Shown one piece after another: positions 1 to 7,044 of a stretch of DNA of 7,227 nucleotides. The position numbers and the translations under genes were made by a program. Source of the DNA: an uncultured Methylococcaceae bacterium (GTDB taxonomy: Bacteria; Pseudomonadota; Gammaproteobacteria; Methylococcales; Methylococcaceae); NCBI GenBank assembly GCA_903910005.1, contig CAIVXW010000277.1, forward strand, positions 1 to 7,227. The letters run 5' to 3'. The notes beneath the pieces were generated by a model. The model did no database searches, was not told the DNA's origin, and saw nothing but the letters and a program-made list of their open reading frames with translations. The first letter of the stretch is position 1. Each line of letters starts with the position of its first letter.

Positions 1-120
1 CCCACCCCCCAACCCCCAACCCCTAACCCCTAACCCCCAACCCCCAACCCCCAACCCCCAACCCTAACCCCCAACCCCCAACCCCCAACCCCCAACCCCC
101 AACCCCTAACCCCCAACCCC
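1..120. repeat. Telomere-like heptamer tandem repeat (CCCCCAA/CCCCTAA)
   Basis: From 13 to 116 the sequence splits without remainder into 15 units: eleven CCCCCAA, three CCCCTAA (20-26, 27-33, 103-109) and one hexamer CCCTAA (62-67). A partial unit CCCC follows at 117-120, and positions 1-12 are a degenerate C-rich edge that may continue outside the window. The complementary strand is a run of G4-5 blocks separated by TT or TTA, a composition that readily forms G-quadruplexes (inference). Heptameter-length C/A repeats of this kind are known in several bacterial genomes, notably cyanobacteria and some filamentous sulfur bacteria. The tract ends only 20 bases before the start codon at 140, so it lies in the leader or promoter region of that gene. 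Function unknown. Confidence 0.95.
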
Positions 121-139
121 TTTTCTCGCGGAGCCACTG

Positions 140-661
140 ATGACAGAAATAGAATATGAACTGCGTGAGCAGGATTTGATCGCGTTTAACGAATTCCAGC
201 TCAAAAAATCCGATGCCATCCAGAAGCGGATGCGTCGGCATCAGATACTGCTGCCAGGTTTTCTGGCCATCATCGCCATGGTGGTCTGGCTCTATTTTCA
301 GGATACCCTGGCGTTCATGTATATCGGCCTGCTCGCGCTGTTCTGGGCGGTGGCCACTCCGCTCTATTTTCGCTGGAGTACCCGTCGGCAAATCCGCAAA
401 CTCTATAGCGAGGAGGAAAAACTGAACCTGTTCGGTGTAAACCGGCTGCGGATTGAACCCCGCCAACTGGTCGAAATCAATCGCAACGGCGAATCGGGCA
501 TTGGCTGGGACGAAGTCCTGCGGATTGAGACCAACCGTCATTACGCCTTTCTGTTCATCGGCATTGATTCTGCCCTCATTATTCCCCGGGCCACCGTAAA
601 AACGGGGGATCTGCATGAATTCGTCAAGGAAGCGGATCAGAAAATTGAACAGGCCGGTTGA
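140..661 (+). CDS. YcxB-like two-helix membrane protein
   Basis: This 173-residue protein matches the general pattern of YcxB-like membrane proteins, whose biochemical role is not established. Its N-terminus (EYELREQDLIAFNEFQLKKS, residues 5-24) carries the D-x-x-x-F-N-x-(F/Y) pattern seen in that family. A basic stretch (KRMRRH, 29-34) follows. Two hydrophobic helices lie at about 37-53 and 57-78, and the basic stretch RRQIRK follows the second. The C-terminal part, about 98-165, is predicted mostly beta-strand and contains GWDEVLRIE, as in the YcxB-like C-terminal domain. The protein probably sits in the inner membrane as a hairpin with a cytoplasmic C-terminal domain. The ATG start is supported by GGAG at 130-133, six bases upstream. 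No promoter is visible, because the heptamer tract fills the upstream sequence. The stop lies 14 bases before the yheS ATG, suggesting co-transcription. Family assignment is from remembered pattern only. Confidence 0.7.
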   Translation: MTEIEYELREQDLIAFNEFQLKKSDAIQKRMRRHQILLPGFLAIIAMVVWLYFQDTLAFMYIGLLALFWAVATPLYFRWSTRRQIRKLYSEEEKLNLFGVNRLRIEPRQLVEINRNGESGIGWDEVLRIETNRHYAFLFIGIDSALIIPRATVKTGDLHEFVKEADQKIEQAG

Positions 662-675
662 AGCCAGGCAACCCG

Positions 676-2568
676 ATGATCAATTTCAAATCGGTCAGCC
701 TGCAACGTGGCCGCAAGGTTCTGTTCAGGGATGCCTCGTTTACCCTGCACAGCGGTGACAAAACCGGTATCACCGGGGCCAACGGGGCAGGTAAATCCAG
801 CTTATTCAGCCTGATACTCCATCAACTGCAAACAGAAACCGGCGAGGTCTCCATGCCGCCCGGGCTGGACATTGCCCATGTGGCCCAGGAAACCCCCGGA
901 GTGCCAACCCCGGCCCTTGATTACGTCATCGACGGAGACACCGAACTGCGAGCAATACAGGCCAGCCTGTAGGCAGCGGAGTGCCAGCAGGATGGCACCC
1001 GGCTGGCCCAGCTCTACACCCGGCTTGAAGCCATTGGCGGTTACGATGCCGAGGCCCGGGCCGCCCGCCTGATGAATGGGTTGGGGTTTGCACCCGCCGA
1101 AATACGCAAACCGGTCAGTGAATTTTCCGGTGGCTGGCGGATGCGGCTCAACCTGGCCCGGGCGCTGATGTGCCGGTCTGACCTGCTCCTGCTGGATGAA
1201 CCCACCAACCACCTGGATCTGGACGCGGTTCTGTGGCTTCAGGATTGGCTGGCGCGCTATCCCGGTACCCTGTTGCTGATTTCCCATGACCGGGATTTTC
1301 TGGATGATGTGGTCGATCACATCCTGCATATTGAACAGCAGACCGTCAGCCTGCATACCGGCAACTATTCTGCCTTCGAGGTACGCCGGGCCGAGGCACT
1401 GGCCCAGCAACAGGCCGCCCACGCAGCCCAGCAGCGCGAACTGGCCCGCATTCAGTCCTTCGTTGACCGGTTCCGGGCTCAGGCCACCAAGGCCCGTCAG
1501 GTGCAGAGTCGGCTGAAGGCACTCAATCGCATGTCACTGATTGCCCAGGCCCAGGCGGATTCGCCGTTCCATTTCAGCTTTCTGCCGCCACTCAAATTGC
1601 CCTCGCCCCTGCTCAAACTGGATGAGGCCGCCGTCGGCTACCCCGAACGCCCTTTGCTGGAAGGACTCCGCTTCACCCTGAATCCGGGTGATCGCATCGC
1701 CCTGCTGGGTGCCAACGGGGCCGGCAAATCATCCCTGATAAAAACCCTGGCCGGGAGTCTGCCCCTGTTACAGGGAGAACGTCTGGAAGCCCAGGAGCTA
1801 CGCATCGGCTATTTTGCCCAGCATCAACTGGAGCAGCTCAACCCTGACTGGGGTGCCTTAAAACATCTGCAGGTACTGGATCCGGCGGCCACTGAACGGG
1901 ATCTGCGTGGCTTCATTGGCGGATTCGGGTTCAGTGGCGACCGCGCCCTGGAGCCGGTGGCTCCCTTTTCCGGTGGCGAAAAGGCCCGCCTGGCCCTGGC
2001 TCTGCTGATTTACCGCAAACCCAATCTATTATTGCTGGACGAACCCACCAACCACCTGGATCTCAACACCCGTGACGCCCTGGGCATGGCCCTGCAGGAC
2101 TACCCCGGAGCCCTGGTAGTGGTTTCCCATGACCGCCACCTGCTGCGTAGCGTCACCGACGATTTGTGGCTGGTGGCCGATGGTCAGGTTCAGCCGTTTG
2201 ACGGTGATCTGGACGACTACGCCCGCTGGCTGGGCAGTCGCCGCAATACGGCCCTGAACGATGCGGCAACCGAAACCGCCGGTCACGAACGCAAGACCGT
2301 CCGCAAGGCAGCCGCCGACCGGCGCAAGCAACTCAAACCACTCCAGAGTGCCGTGGACAAGGCCGAACTACGGCTGAACCAACTGGCCAGCGAGCGTAAA
2401 AAACTGGAGGATTGCCTGGCCGATCCGGCCCTCTATGCCGACGACCGGGACAGCAAGCAGCGTCTGGCCGGGCTTATCGCCGACAAACACCGCCTTGACC
2501 AGGCACTGGCGGCCACTGAAACCGACTGGCTTGAAGCCAGTACGGCTCTGGAACTGGCTTTACAATGA
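676..2568 (+). pseudogene. yheS: ABC-F ATPase YheS, interrupted by one in-frame TAG (codon 99)
   Basis: YheS is a cytoplasmic ABC-F protein with two ATPase domains and no membrane part; ABC-F members act on the ribosome in translation. Read through the TAG at 970-972, the frame gives 630 codons, close to E. coli YheS. Domain 1 has Walker A GANGAGKS (34-41), signature FSGGW (150-154), Walker B LLLLDE ending at E175, and H204. The charged inter-domain linker runs about 232-282. Domain 2 has GANGAGKS (345-352), FSGGEK (431-436), LLLLDE ending at E456, and H485. A coiled-coil tail follows from about 535. All catalytic motifs are intact, and no frameshift or second stop is present. Without readthrough the pieces are a 98-residue N-terminal fragment (676-972) and a C-terminal frame whose first ATG is at 1072, with no visible ribosome binding site and without domain 1's Walker A. 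The ATG at 676 has AGG at 666-668; a TTG at 658 would add six residues. Real nonsense mutation, readthrough and sequencing error are all possible. Confidence 0.85.
970..972 (+). other. In-frame amber codon inside yheS
   Basis: The codons read GCC AGC CTG TAG GCA GCG GAG. The residues after the stop (AAECQQDGTRLAQLYTRLEA) and the 98 before it align without gaps to the corresponding helical stretch of E. coli YheS as I remember it, so one base is the whole lesion. CAG or GAG would be the simplest ancestral codon. The position is variable in the family, in a helix between the core of ATPase domain 1 and its signature motif. None of the seven complete genes in the window ends with TAG. Confidence 0.9.
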
Positions 2569-2590
2569 ACCCAACCCGTTCAAACGCACC

Positions 2591-3094
2591 ATGCCCCTGA
2601 TTCGACTGCTGCTGCAACTCTGCCTTTTCCGCAAAGGCCCCCAGGATGTCCCGGCCTCGCCGCTGTTGCTGGGAATCGGTTTGACCTTCTACCTGCTGGC
2701 AGGCATTCTGCTGCTGGGGCTGGAAACCGGTTGGCAGGACGGTTTACTGCGTACGCTGACCGAAGCCCTGCTGCTGGGCGGATTCCTCTGGACCATCCTG
2801 AGCCTGATGAACAAACGCCCCCGCCTGCTGCAAACTGCCATCAGTGTCTATGCCTGCGACGCCCTGGTCAGCAGTCTGGCCCTGCCGTTACTGTTGCTGA
2901 TGGCTTCGGTTCCAGAGGCCCGACCGGCCTATCTGATACTGCTCGGACTGATGCTCTGGCACTGGGCCATTCTGGGACACATCCTGCGCCATGCGGTGTC
3001 GGTGCGCTGGATACAGGGCATCGGCCTGGCCCTGGCCTACATGGTACTGAGCTATCGCATCATGTCAGTACTTTTTCCTGCGGCTGCGGCCTGA
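2591..3094 (+). CDS. Small polytopic membrane protein of unknown function
   Basis: This 167-residue, very hydrophobic protein has about five predicted membrane helices, at roughly 24-46, 53-73, 82-106, 113-133 and 141-162. The short polar N-terminus contains LCLFRKGPQDVPASPLLL (10-27). I recall the pattern (K/R)-x-GPQD-(L/V)-P-x-SP near the start of small uncharacterised proteobacterial membrane proteins, but I cannot put a name to the family. The topology is loosely like Yip1-type proteins. No catalytic motif is visible. Helix 4 carries an HW-x(4)-GH-x(3)-RH histidine cluster (123-134), of unknown meaning. The gene begins 22 bases after the yheS stop and has no clear Shine-Dalgarno sequence, so it may depend on translational coupling. 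ATG 2591 was chosen because it puts the polar leader at the N-terminus; the open frame extends further upstream, inside yheS. It is probably a real gene: it follows yheS in the same direction and its protein has well-formed alternating helices and loops. Confidence 0.75.
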   Translation: MPLIRLLLQLCLFRKGPQDVPASPLLLGIGLTFYLLAGILLLGLETGWQDGLLRTLTEALLLGGFLWTILSLMNKRPRLLQTAISVYACDALVSSLALPLLLLMASVPEARPAYLILLGLMLWHWAILGHILRHAVSVRWIQGIGLALAYMVLSYRIMSVLFPAAAA

Positions 3095-3269
3095 TTTTGC
3101 CACCCCACCCGCCACGCAATGGCCTATTCCGTTAATACTCCGTGGTATTTATCTGCCATTCAGGACTTGCCAAATCACGGCACCATCCCAAAATAACGGG
3201 GCGCGGCTGAAAGCCACGCCGGTCTTCCGCCCTGCCCTTCCCCATCAATTTTTCTGGATATCCGCTCCC
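3095..3269 (+). promoter_or_regulatory. Intergenic region before sufC with candidate promoter and hairpin
   Basis: These 175 bases hold no convincing gene and no remnant of sufB in any frame that I can recognise. TTGCCA (3167-3172) and CAAAAT (3189-3194), 16 bases apart, match the sigma-70 boxes at 5 of 6 and 4 of 6 positions. Just upstream, AATAC (3134-3138) and GTATT (3145-3149) form an inverted repeat with a six-base centre, a possible operator that does not look like a typical IscR site. Downstream, GGCGCGGCT (3200-3208) and AGCCACGCC (3212-3220) form a nine-base stem with one mismatch and a three-base loop, which would lie in the 5' leader. The weak elements make the promoter call tentative; its position before a four-gene run is the main support. 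Confidence 0.3.
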
Positions 3270-4031
3270 ATGCTCAGTATCAACGACATCCACGTTCAGG
3301 TGGACGATAAACCCATACTCAACGGCATTACCCTCACCGTCAACCCGGGCGAAGTACATGCCATCATGGGCCCGAACGGTTCCGGCAAAAGCACCCTGTC
3401 CAATGTTCTGGCCGGGCGTCCGGGTTATCAGGTCACCGCCGGCAGCATTCGCTACCAGGGCCAGGACCTCCTCACCATGAAACCGGAGGAGCGAGCCCGG
3501 GCTGGCCTGTTTCTGGCGTTCCAGTACCCGGTCGAAATTCCCGGCGTCAGCAACATCTATCTGCTCAAGGCAGCCCTGAATGCCCTGCGTAAAAGCCGGG
3601 GCCAAACCGAAGTCGACGCCATGGATTTTCTTGCCCTGGTCAAAAGCAAGATCAAAACCGTCAACCTGGACGAATCATTTCTATATCGGGGCATCAACGA
3701 AGGTTTTTCCGGCGGTGAAAAAAAACGTAACGAAATCCTGCAGATGGCCATACTGGAGCCATTGCTGTGCATTCTCGATGAAACCGATTCCGGTCTCGAC
3801 ATTGATGCCCTCAAACAGGTGGCTGACGGGGTGAATGCCCTCCGAACCCCTGAGCGTTCCTTTATTCTGGTTACCCACTACCAACGGTTGCTTGATTACG
3901 TCCAGCCCGATCAGGTGCATGTACTGGCAGGTGGCCGCATCGTCCGCACGGGTGGCCCGGAGCTGGCACTGGAACTCGAAGCCAAAGGCTACGGCTGGAT
4001 TGAACACCTGCCCAGGGAGACCGGCCCATGA
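3270..4031 (+). CDS. sufC: Fe-S cluster assembly ATPase SufC
   Basis: SufC is the cytoplasmic ABC-type ATPase of the SufBCD scaffold, where ATP binding drives conformational change in SufB and SufD during cluster assembly. The 253 residues match the family length. Visible motifs are Walker A GPNGSGKS (34-41), Q-loop glutamine in FQYP (Q85), signature FSGGEKKR (146-153), Walker B LLCILDE with catalytic E171, D-loop SGLD (174-177) and H203 in the sequence VTHY. The FQYPVEIPGV segment and LDETDSGLDID are characteristic of SufC rather than of transporter ATPases. The ATG start agrees with the usual SufC N-terminus (MLSI), but upstream there is only TGGA (3255-3258), 11 bases away, so initiation may be weak. 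The stop overlaps the sufD start in ATGA (4028-4031). The expected preceding gene, sufB, is not present; 175 non-coding bases separate sufC from an unrelated membrane protein gene. Confidence 0.97.
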   Translation: MLSINDIHVQVDDKPILNGITLTVNPGEVHAIMGPNGSGKSTLSNVLAGRPGYQVTAGSIRYQGQDLLTMKPEERARAGLFLAFQYPVEIPGVSNIYLLKAALNALRKSRGQTEVDAMDFLALVKSKIKTVNLDESFLYRGINEGFSGGEKKRNEILQMAILEPLLCILDETDSGLDIDALKQVADGVNALRTPERSFILVTHYQRLLDYVQPDQVHVLAGGRIVRTGGPELALELEAKGYGWIEHLPRETGP

Positions 4032-5323
4032 ACCACAGCCTCACCCTGGATACCCGCCTGCACGACAGAATCCCCCACCTGCCTGGCCACCGGCTTGACT
4101 GGATGAACCAGTTCCGCCAGGAGCGGCTGGCTGCCTTTACCACGACTGACCCTGGCGGCAAACAGGACAAACAATGGCACCTGTCAGCCGCAGCGGCAGC
4201 GGATGCCACCGACCCGCCACACCTCGACCCGGCCTGGCTGGAACGCTATCGCCTGCCGGATGTATTCAGTCTGGTATGGGTTGATGGCGTATTTTGCCCG
4301 CACTACTGCGTGCGTGAAGGCTTGCCGGCGGGCGTATGCCTCAAGAGCCTCGACGAACTGAGCGACGCCGAACTGACCGAACTCCGCCCGGATCTGACCC
4401 AACCCGGTCTGCAGGAGGCCGATGCGCTGATGAACTGGAATCTGGCCTGGCTGCAGAGCGGCGCGTTTTTGCGGATACCCGAGCGGGTTCATCTGGAAAA
4501 GCCGGTACAACTGCTTTGCATCACCACCGCCCCGGTCGGGCTGGTTTCACTGCGGCACGTCATCCGGCTGGGCCGGAACAGCCGTGCCACCCTGATCCAC
4601 ACCCAGACCGGGCAAGCCGGTGCCAGCGGCACAACCGGCGAAACCACCGCCATCTGGCTGGAGCAAGCGGCGGTTCTGGCACACTACAGCCTGCAAACCC
4701 AACCGGCCACCGCCCGCCATTTTGCCCGTCTCGACGTGGCAACCGACACCGGAGCCTGCTTCCACCAGCATCATCTGGCACTGGGGGCCGCCCGCGCCCT
4801 CACTGACATCCAGATCAGGGCCGCCGACCAGGTTAGCTGTGAACTGAACGGCCTGTTTTATGCCGACGGCAACCGCCAGACTGCCATCTACACCCGGGTG
4901 CAACAGGCGGGTTCGCAGGGGATTACCCGGGAAACCTACCGGGGTATCGCCACTGACAAGGCTCACGGCGTGTTTGAAGGCCTGTTACAGTTACAGCCTG
5001 GCGTCCGCAAAATCACCGCCACCCTGCAGAACCGTAACCTGCTGCTCTCACCCCAGGCTCAAATCGACAGCCGCCCCCAACTGGAAATCAACGCCGAGGA
5101 TGTGCAGTGTTCACACGGGGTGACGGTCGGACAACTGGACGAAGATGCGGTGTTTTTCCTGGTATCACGCGGATTGTCCGAGGCGGAAGCCCGCACCCTG
5201 CTGAGTTTTGCCTTTGCCAATGAGATCATCGGTAAAATTCCGCTGACCGCCTGCCGTGACCAGGCCCGCCAGGCTTTCCTTGCCGCCCTGCCCCAAGCCG
5301 ACATTCATCAGGACTGGTTATGA
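4028..5323 (+). CDS. sufD: Fe-S cluster assembly scaffold protein SufD
   Basis: SufD pairs with SufB and binds SufC to form the SufBC2D scaffold in the cytosol. The 431-residue product has the usual three-part plan: a helical N-terminal region (about 1-135), a beta-helix core (about 150-340), and a conserved C-terminal segment. In the core, YRGIATDKAHGVFEG (304-318) is typical. The C-terminal part is the strongest evidence: QNRNLLLSPQAQIDSRPQLE (334-353), then CSHG (361-364) with the interface histidine H363, then GQLDEDAVFFLVSRGLSEAE (368-387). The presence of CSHG and the lack of SufB-type cysteine motifs rule out SufB. Oddly, residues 281-301 lack the histidines usually found before the SRE/TRE-YRG segment. 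AGGGAGA (4014-4020) gives a strong ribosome binding site seven bases before the ATG. The gene overlaps sufC and sufS by four bases each, indicating coupled translation. Confidence 0.95.
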   Translation: MNHSLTLDTRLHDRIPHLPGHRLDWMNQFRQERLAAFTTTDPGGKQDKQWHLSAAAAADATDPPHLDPAWLERYRLPDVFSLVWVDGVFCPHYCVREGLPAGVCLKSLDELSDAELTELRPDLTQPGLQEADALMNWNLAWLQSGAFLRIPERVHLEKPVQLLCITTAPVGLVSLRHVIRLGRNSRATLIHTQTGQAGASGTTGETTAIWLEQAAVLAHYSLQTQPATARHFARLDVATDTGACFHQHHLALGAARALTDIQIRAADQVSCELNGLFYADGNRQTAIYTRVQQAGSQGITRETYRGIATDKAHGVFEGLLQLQPGVRKITATLQNRNLLLSPQAQIDSRPQLEINAEDVQCSHGVTVGQLDEDAVFFLVSRGLSEAEARTLLSFAFANEIIGKIPLTACRDQARQAFLAALPQADIHQDWL

Positions 5324-6561
5324 CCACAGCAACCGAAAGGGCCGGATATCCCCTGGAACGTATCCGTAACGATTTTCCCATCCTCCAGCAAAGCATCCAC
5401 GGTCACCCGCTGGCCTACCTGGACAATGCCGCCAGCACCCAGAAACCCCGGGCCGTCATCGACTGCATCCGCAGGGTCTATGAAACGGATTATTCCAACG
5501 TACACCGTGGCGTCCACAGTCTGAGCCAGCGGGCCACCGACCGCTACGAAGCAGCCCGGTGCCGGTTGCAGGCTTTTCTCAAGGCACGTCACAGCCACGA
5601 AATCATTTTTGTGCGCGGTGCCACCGAGGGCATCAACCTGGTGGCCCAGAGCTTTGGCCGCAGCCACCTAAAGGCTGGCGATGAAATCCTCATCACCGCC
5701 ATGGAGCATCACGCCAACATTGTGCCCTGGCAAATGCTCTCGGAACAGATCGGCACCCGCCTGGTGGTGGCTCCGATTGACCGGCAGGGCGAACTGCAAC
5801 TGGACGCACTGATCGACCGGCTGTCAGCCAAAACCCGTCTGGTTGCCGTGACCCAGGTATCCAATGCCCTCGGCACCATCAACCCGGTCAGGGAGATCAT
5901 CGAACAGGCCCACGCCCGGGGTATCCCGGTACTGGTGGACGGTGCCCAGGCCGTGCCACACCTGGCGGTGGACGTGACGGCACTGGATTGCGATTTTTAC
6001 GTCCTGTCCGGGCACAAACTGTACGGGCCGTCCGGCATAGGCGTACTGTACGGCAAGGAACAGTGGCTCAAGGCCATGCCGCCTTATCAGGGCGGTGGCG
6101 ACATGATCCGCCGGGTTACCTTTGAGAAAACCGAATACAACGGTTTGCCGTACAAGTTTGAGGCCGGTACGCCCAACATTGTCGACACCATCGCCCTGGG
6201 AGCGGCAGTGGATTATCTGGAAGCCATCGGCCTGGACGCCATCGCCGCCCACGAGGCAGAACTGCTGGCGTATGCGACCCGCCGGGCCCTGGAGATTCCC
6301 GGACTGACCCTGATCGGCACCGCCCGTCACAAGGGTGCCATTCTGTCGTTTACCCTTGATCGCATCCATCCCCATGACATCGGCACCCTGCTGGACATGC
6401 AGGGTATTGCCATCCGGGCCGGTCACCACTGCGCCATGCCGGTGATGGATTTTTTTGGTGTGCCCGCCACGGCCCGAGCCTCCTTTGGCCTCTACAACAC
6501 GTTGGCCGAGGTTGATGCCCTGATGGACGGCCTCGGCGAAATCATTAAGGTATTCCGCTAA
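5320..6561 (+). CDS. sufS: Cysteine desulfurase SufS
   Basis: SufS is a pyridoxal-phosphate enzyme that converts L-cysteine to L-alanine, leaving a persulfide on its active-site cysteine for transfer to a partner protein. The 413 residues fit a group II (SufS/CsdA) desulfurase. The N-terminal hallmark YLDNAASTQKP is at 33-43. The cofactor pocket is shown by H130 (MEHHANIVPW), D207 (VDGAQ) and the Schiff-base lysine K233 (SGHKLYGPSG). The catalytic cysteine is C371 in RAGHHCAMPVM. Each sits seven residues later than its E. coli counterpart (H123, D200, K226, C364), owing to a longer N-terminus. The ATG overlaps the sufD stop in ATGA, with AGGA (5310-5313) six bases upstream. The partner is most likely the SufU encoded next; no SufE gene is seen. 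Nothing suggests decay. Confidence 0.97.
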   Translation: MTTATERAGYPLERIRNDFPILQQSIHGHPLAYLDNAASTQKPRAVIDCIRRVYETDYSNVHRGVHSLSQRATDRYEAARCRLQAFLKARHSHEIIFVRGATEGINLVAQSFGRSHLKAGDEILITAMEHHANIVPWQMLSEQIGTRLVVAPIDRQGELQLDALIDRLSAKTRLVAVTQVSNALGTINPVREIIEQAHARGIPVLVDGAQAVPHLAVDVTALDCDFYVLSGHKLYGPSGIGVLYGKEQWLKAMPPYQGGGDMIRRVTFEKTEYNGLPYKFEAGTPNIVDTIALGAAVDYLEAIGLDAIAAHEAELLAYATRRALEIPGLTLIGTARHKGAILSFTLDRIHPHDIGTLLDMQGIAIRAGHHCAMPVMDFFGVPATARASFGLYNTLAEVDALMDGLGEIIKVFR

Positions 6562-7016
6562 TGCTTGACTCAATCCGCGATCTGTACCAGGAAGTGGTAT
6601 TTGACCACAACCGCAATCCACGCAACTTCCGGGTCATGGCCGATGCCAACCGCACCGTCGAAGGCTACAACCCGCTGTGTGGTGACCGCATCACCCTGTA
6701 CGTAAAAATCGGTGAGACCGGCATCATTGAAGACGTCAGTTTTCAGGGAGCCGGTTGTGCCATTTCCACCGCCTCGGCCTCACTCATGACCGAAATCGTG
6801 CGCGGCCAGACTGAACAGGAGGCGGAACACCTGTTCAACCTGTTTCACCGCATTACCACCGGCCAGGATGACAGCCTGGATCCAGCCACCCTTGGCAAAC
6901 TGGCGGTACTGGCGGGAGTCAGGGCGTATCCGGCCCGGGTCAAATGCGCCACCCTGCCCTGGCATTCGCTGCAATCAGCCCTGAAAAACCAGGCCGACAC
7001 GGTTTCGACTGAATAA
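6561..7016 (+). CDS. sufU: Sulfur acceptor / IscU-like protein SufU
   Basis: SufU is a small zinc protein that accepts sulfur from SufS and passes it to the SufBCD scaffold. The 151-residue product has the zinc and sulfur-handling residues C40 and D42 (NPLCGDR), C66 (GAGCAIS) and C129 (ARVKCATLPWHSL). About 20 extra residues lie between the second and third cysteines compared with IscU, and lysine replaces the histidine that precedes the third cysteine in IscU. Both are features of SufU rather than the IscU scaffold. The opening LYQEVVFDHNRNPRN is typical of the family. The ATG shares one base with the sufS TAA stop, and TAAGG (6546-6550) lies ten bases upstream. It is the last gene of the run. 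Confidence 0.95.
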   Translation: MLDSIRDLYQEVVFDHNRNPRNFRVMADANRTVEGYNPLCGDRITLYVKIGETGIIEDVSFQGAGCAISTASASLMTEIVRGQTEQEAEHLFNLFHRITTGQDDSLDPATLGKLAVLAGVRAYPARVKCATLPWHSLQSALKNQADTVSTE

Positions 7017-7044
7017 CCCGGCCCCTTACCGACCCTGGTTTTTT
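6984..7044 (+). terminator. Possible terminator at the end of the suf run
   Basis: AAAAACCAGG (6984-6993) and CCTGGTTTTT (7034-7043) form a perfect ten-base inverted repeat, and the right arm ends in a six-T run (7039-7044). The A-stem-T arrangement resembles an intrinsic terminator, but the 40-base loop is long and the left arm lies inside the sufU coding sequence. A weak inner pairing, GGTT (7001-7004) with AACC (7015-7018), could shorten the loop. This is the only terminator-like structure after sufU. Confidence 0.35.

Noticed and set aside
1..120. CRISPR array or a real chromosome end
   Set aside because: Units are seven bases with no spacers, so it is not CRISPR. Genes continue directly from the tract in a bacterial arrangement, and interior heptamer tracts are known, so a telomere is not required. 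The left side is cut by the window, so this rests on context.
23..616. Minus-strand frame of 197 codons ending in glycine/tryptophan-rich repeats (GVGGWGL)
   Set aside because: The repeats are just the heptamer tract read on the other strand (three heptamers make seven codons), and the rest is antisense to the YcxB-like gene. No family resemblance.
970..972. TAG read as pyrrolysine
   Set aside because: Pyrrolysine use is tied to methylamine methyltransferases and a few other contexts. An ABC-F protein position that is variable in the family gives no reason to expect it, and no pyl gene is in view.
1072..2568. Downstream part of yheS as an independent gene starting at ATG 1072
   Set aside because: No ribosome binding site precedes it, it lacks the first Walker A motif, and the 33 codons between the TAG and this ATG continue the YheS alignment in frame.
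3119..3196. 25-codon + strand ORF (MAYSVNTPWY...) before sufC
   Set aside because: No ribosome binding site and no similarity to SufB's C-terminus or to a leader peptide, so chance is the simpler explanation.
3132..3605. Minus-strand frame of 157 codons over the sufC promoter and 5' end
   Set aside because: Most of it is the reverse of sufC codons, and it would leave no room for the sufC promoter. No recognisable motif.
5824..6621. Minus-strand open frame of 265 codons
   Set aside because: It is antisense to sufS and the start of sufU, and is explained by the codon bias of those genes at high G+C. The composition does not look like a folded protein family.
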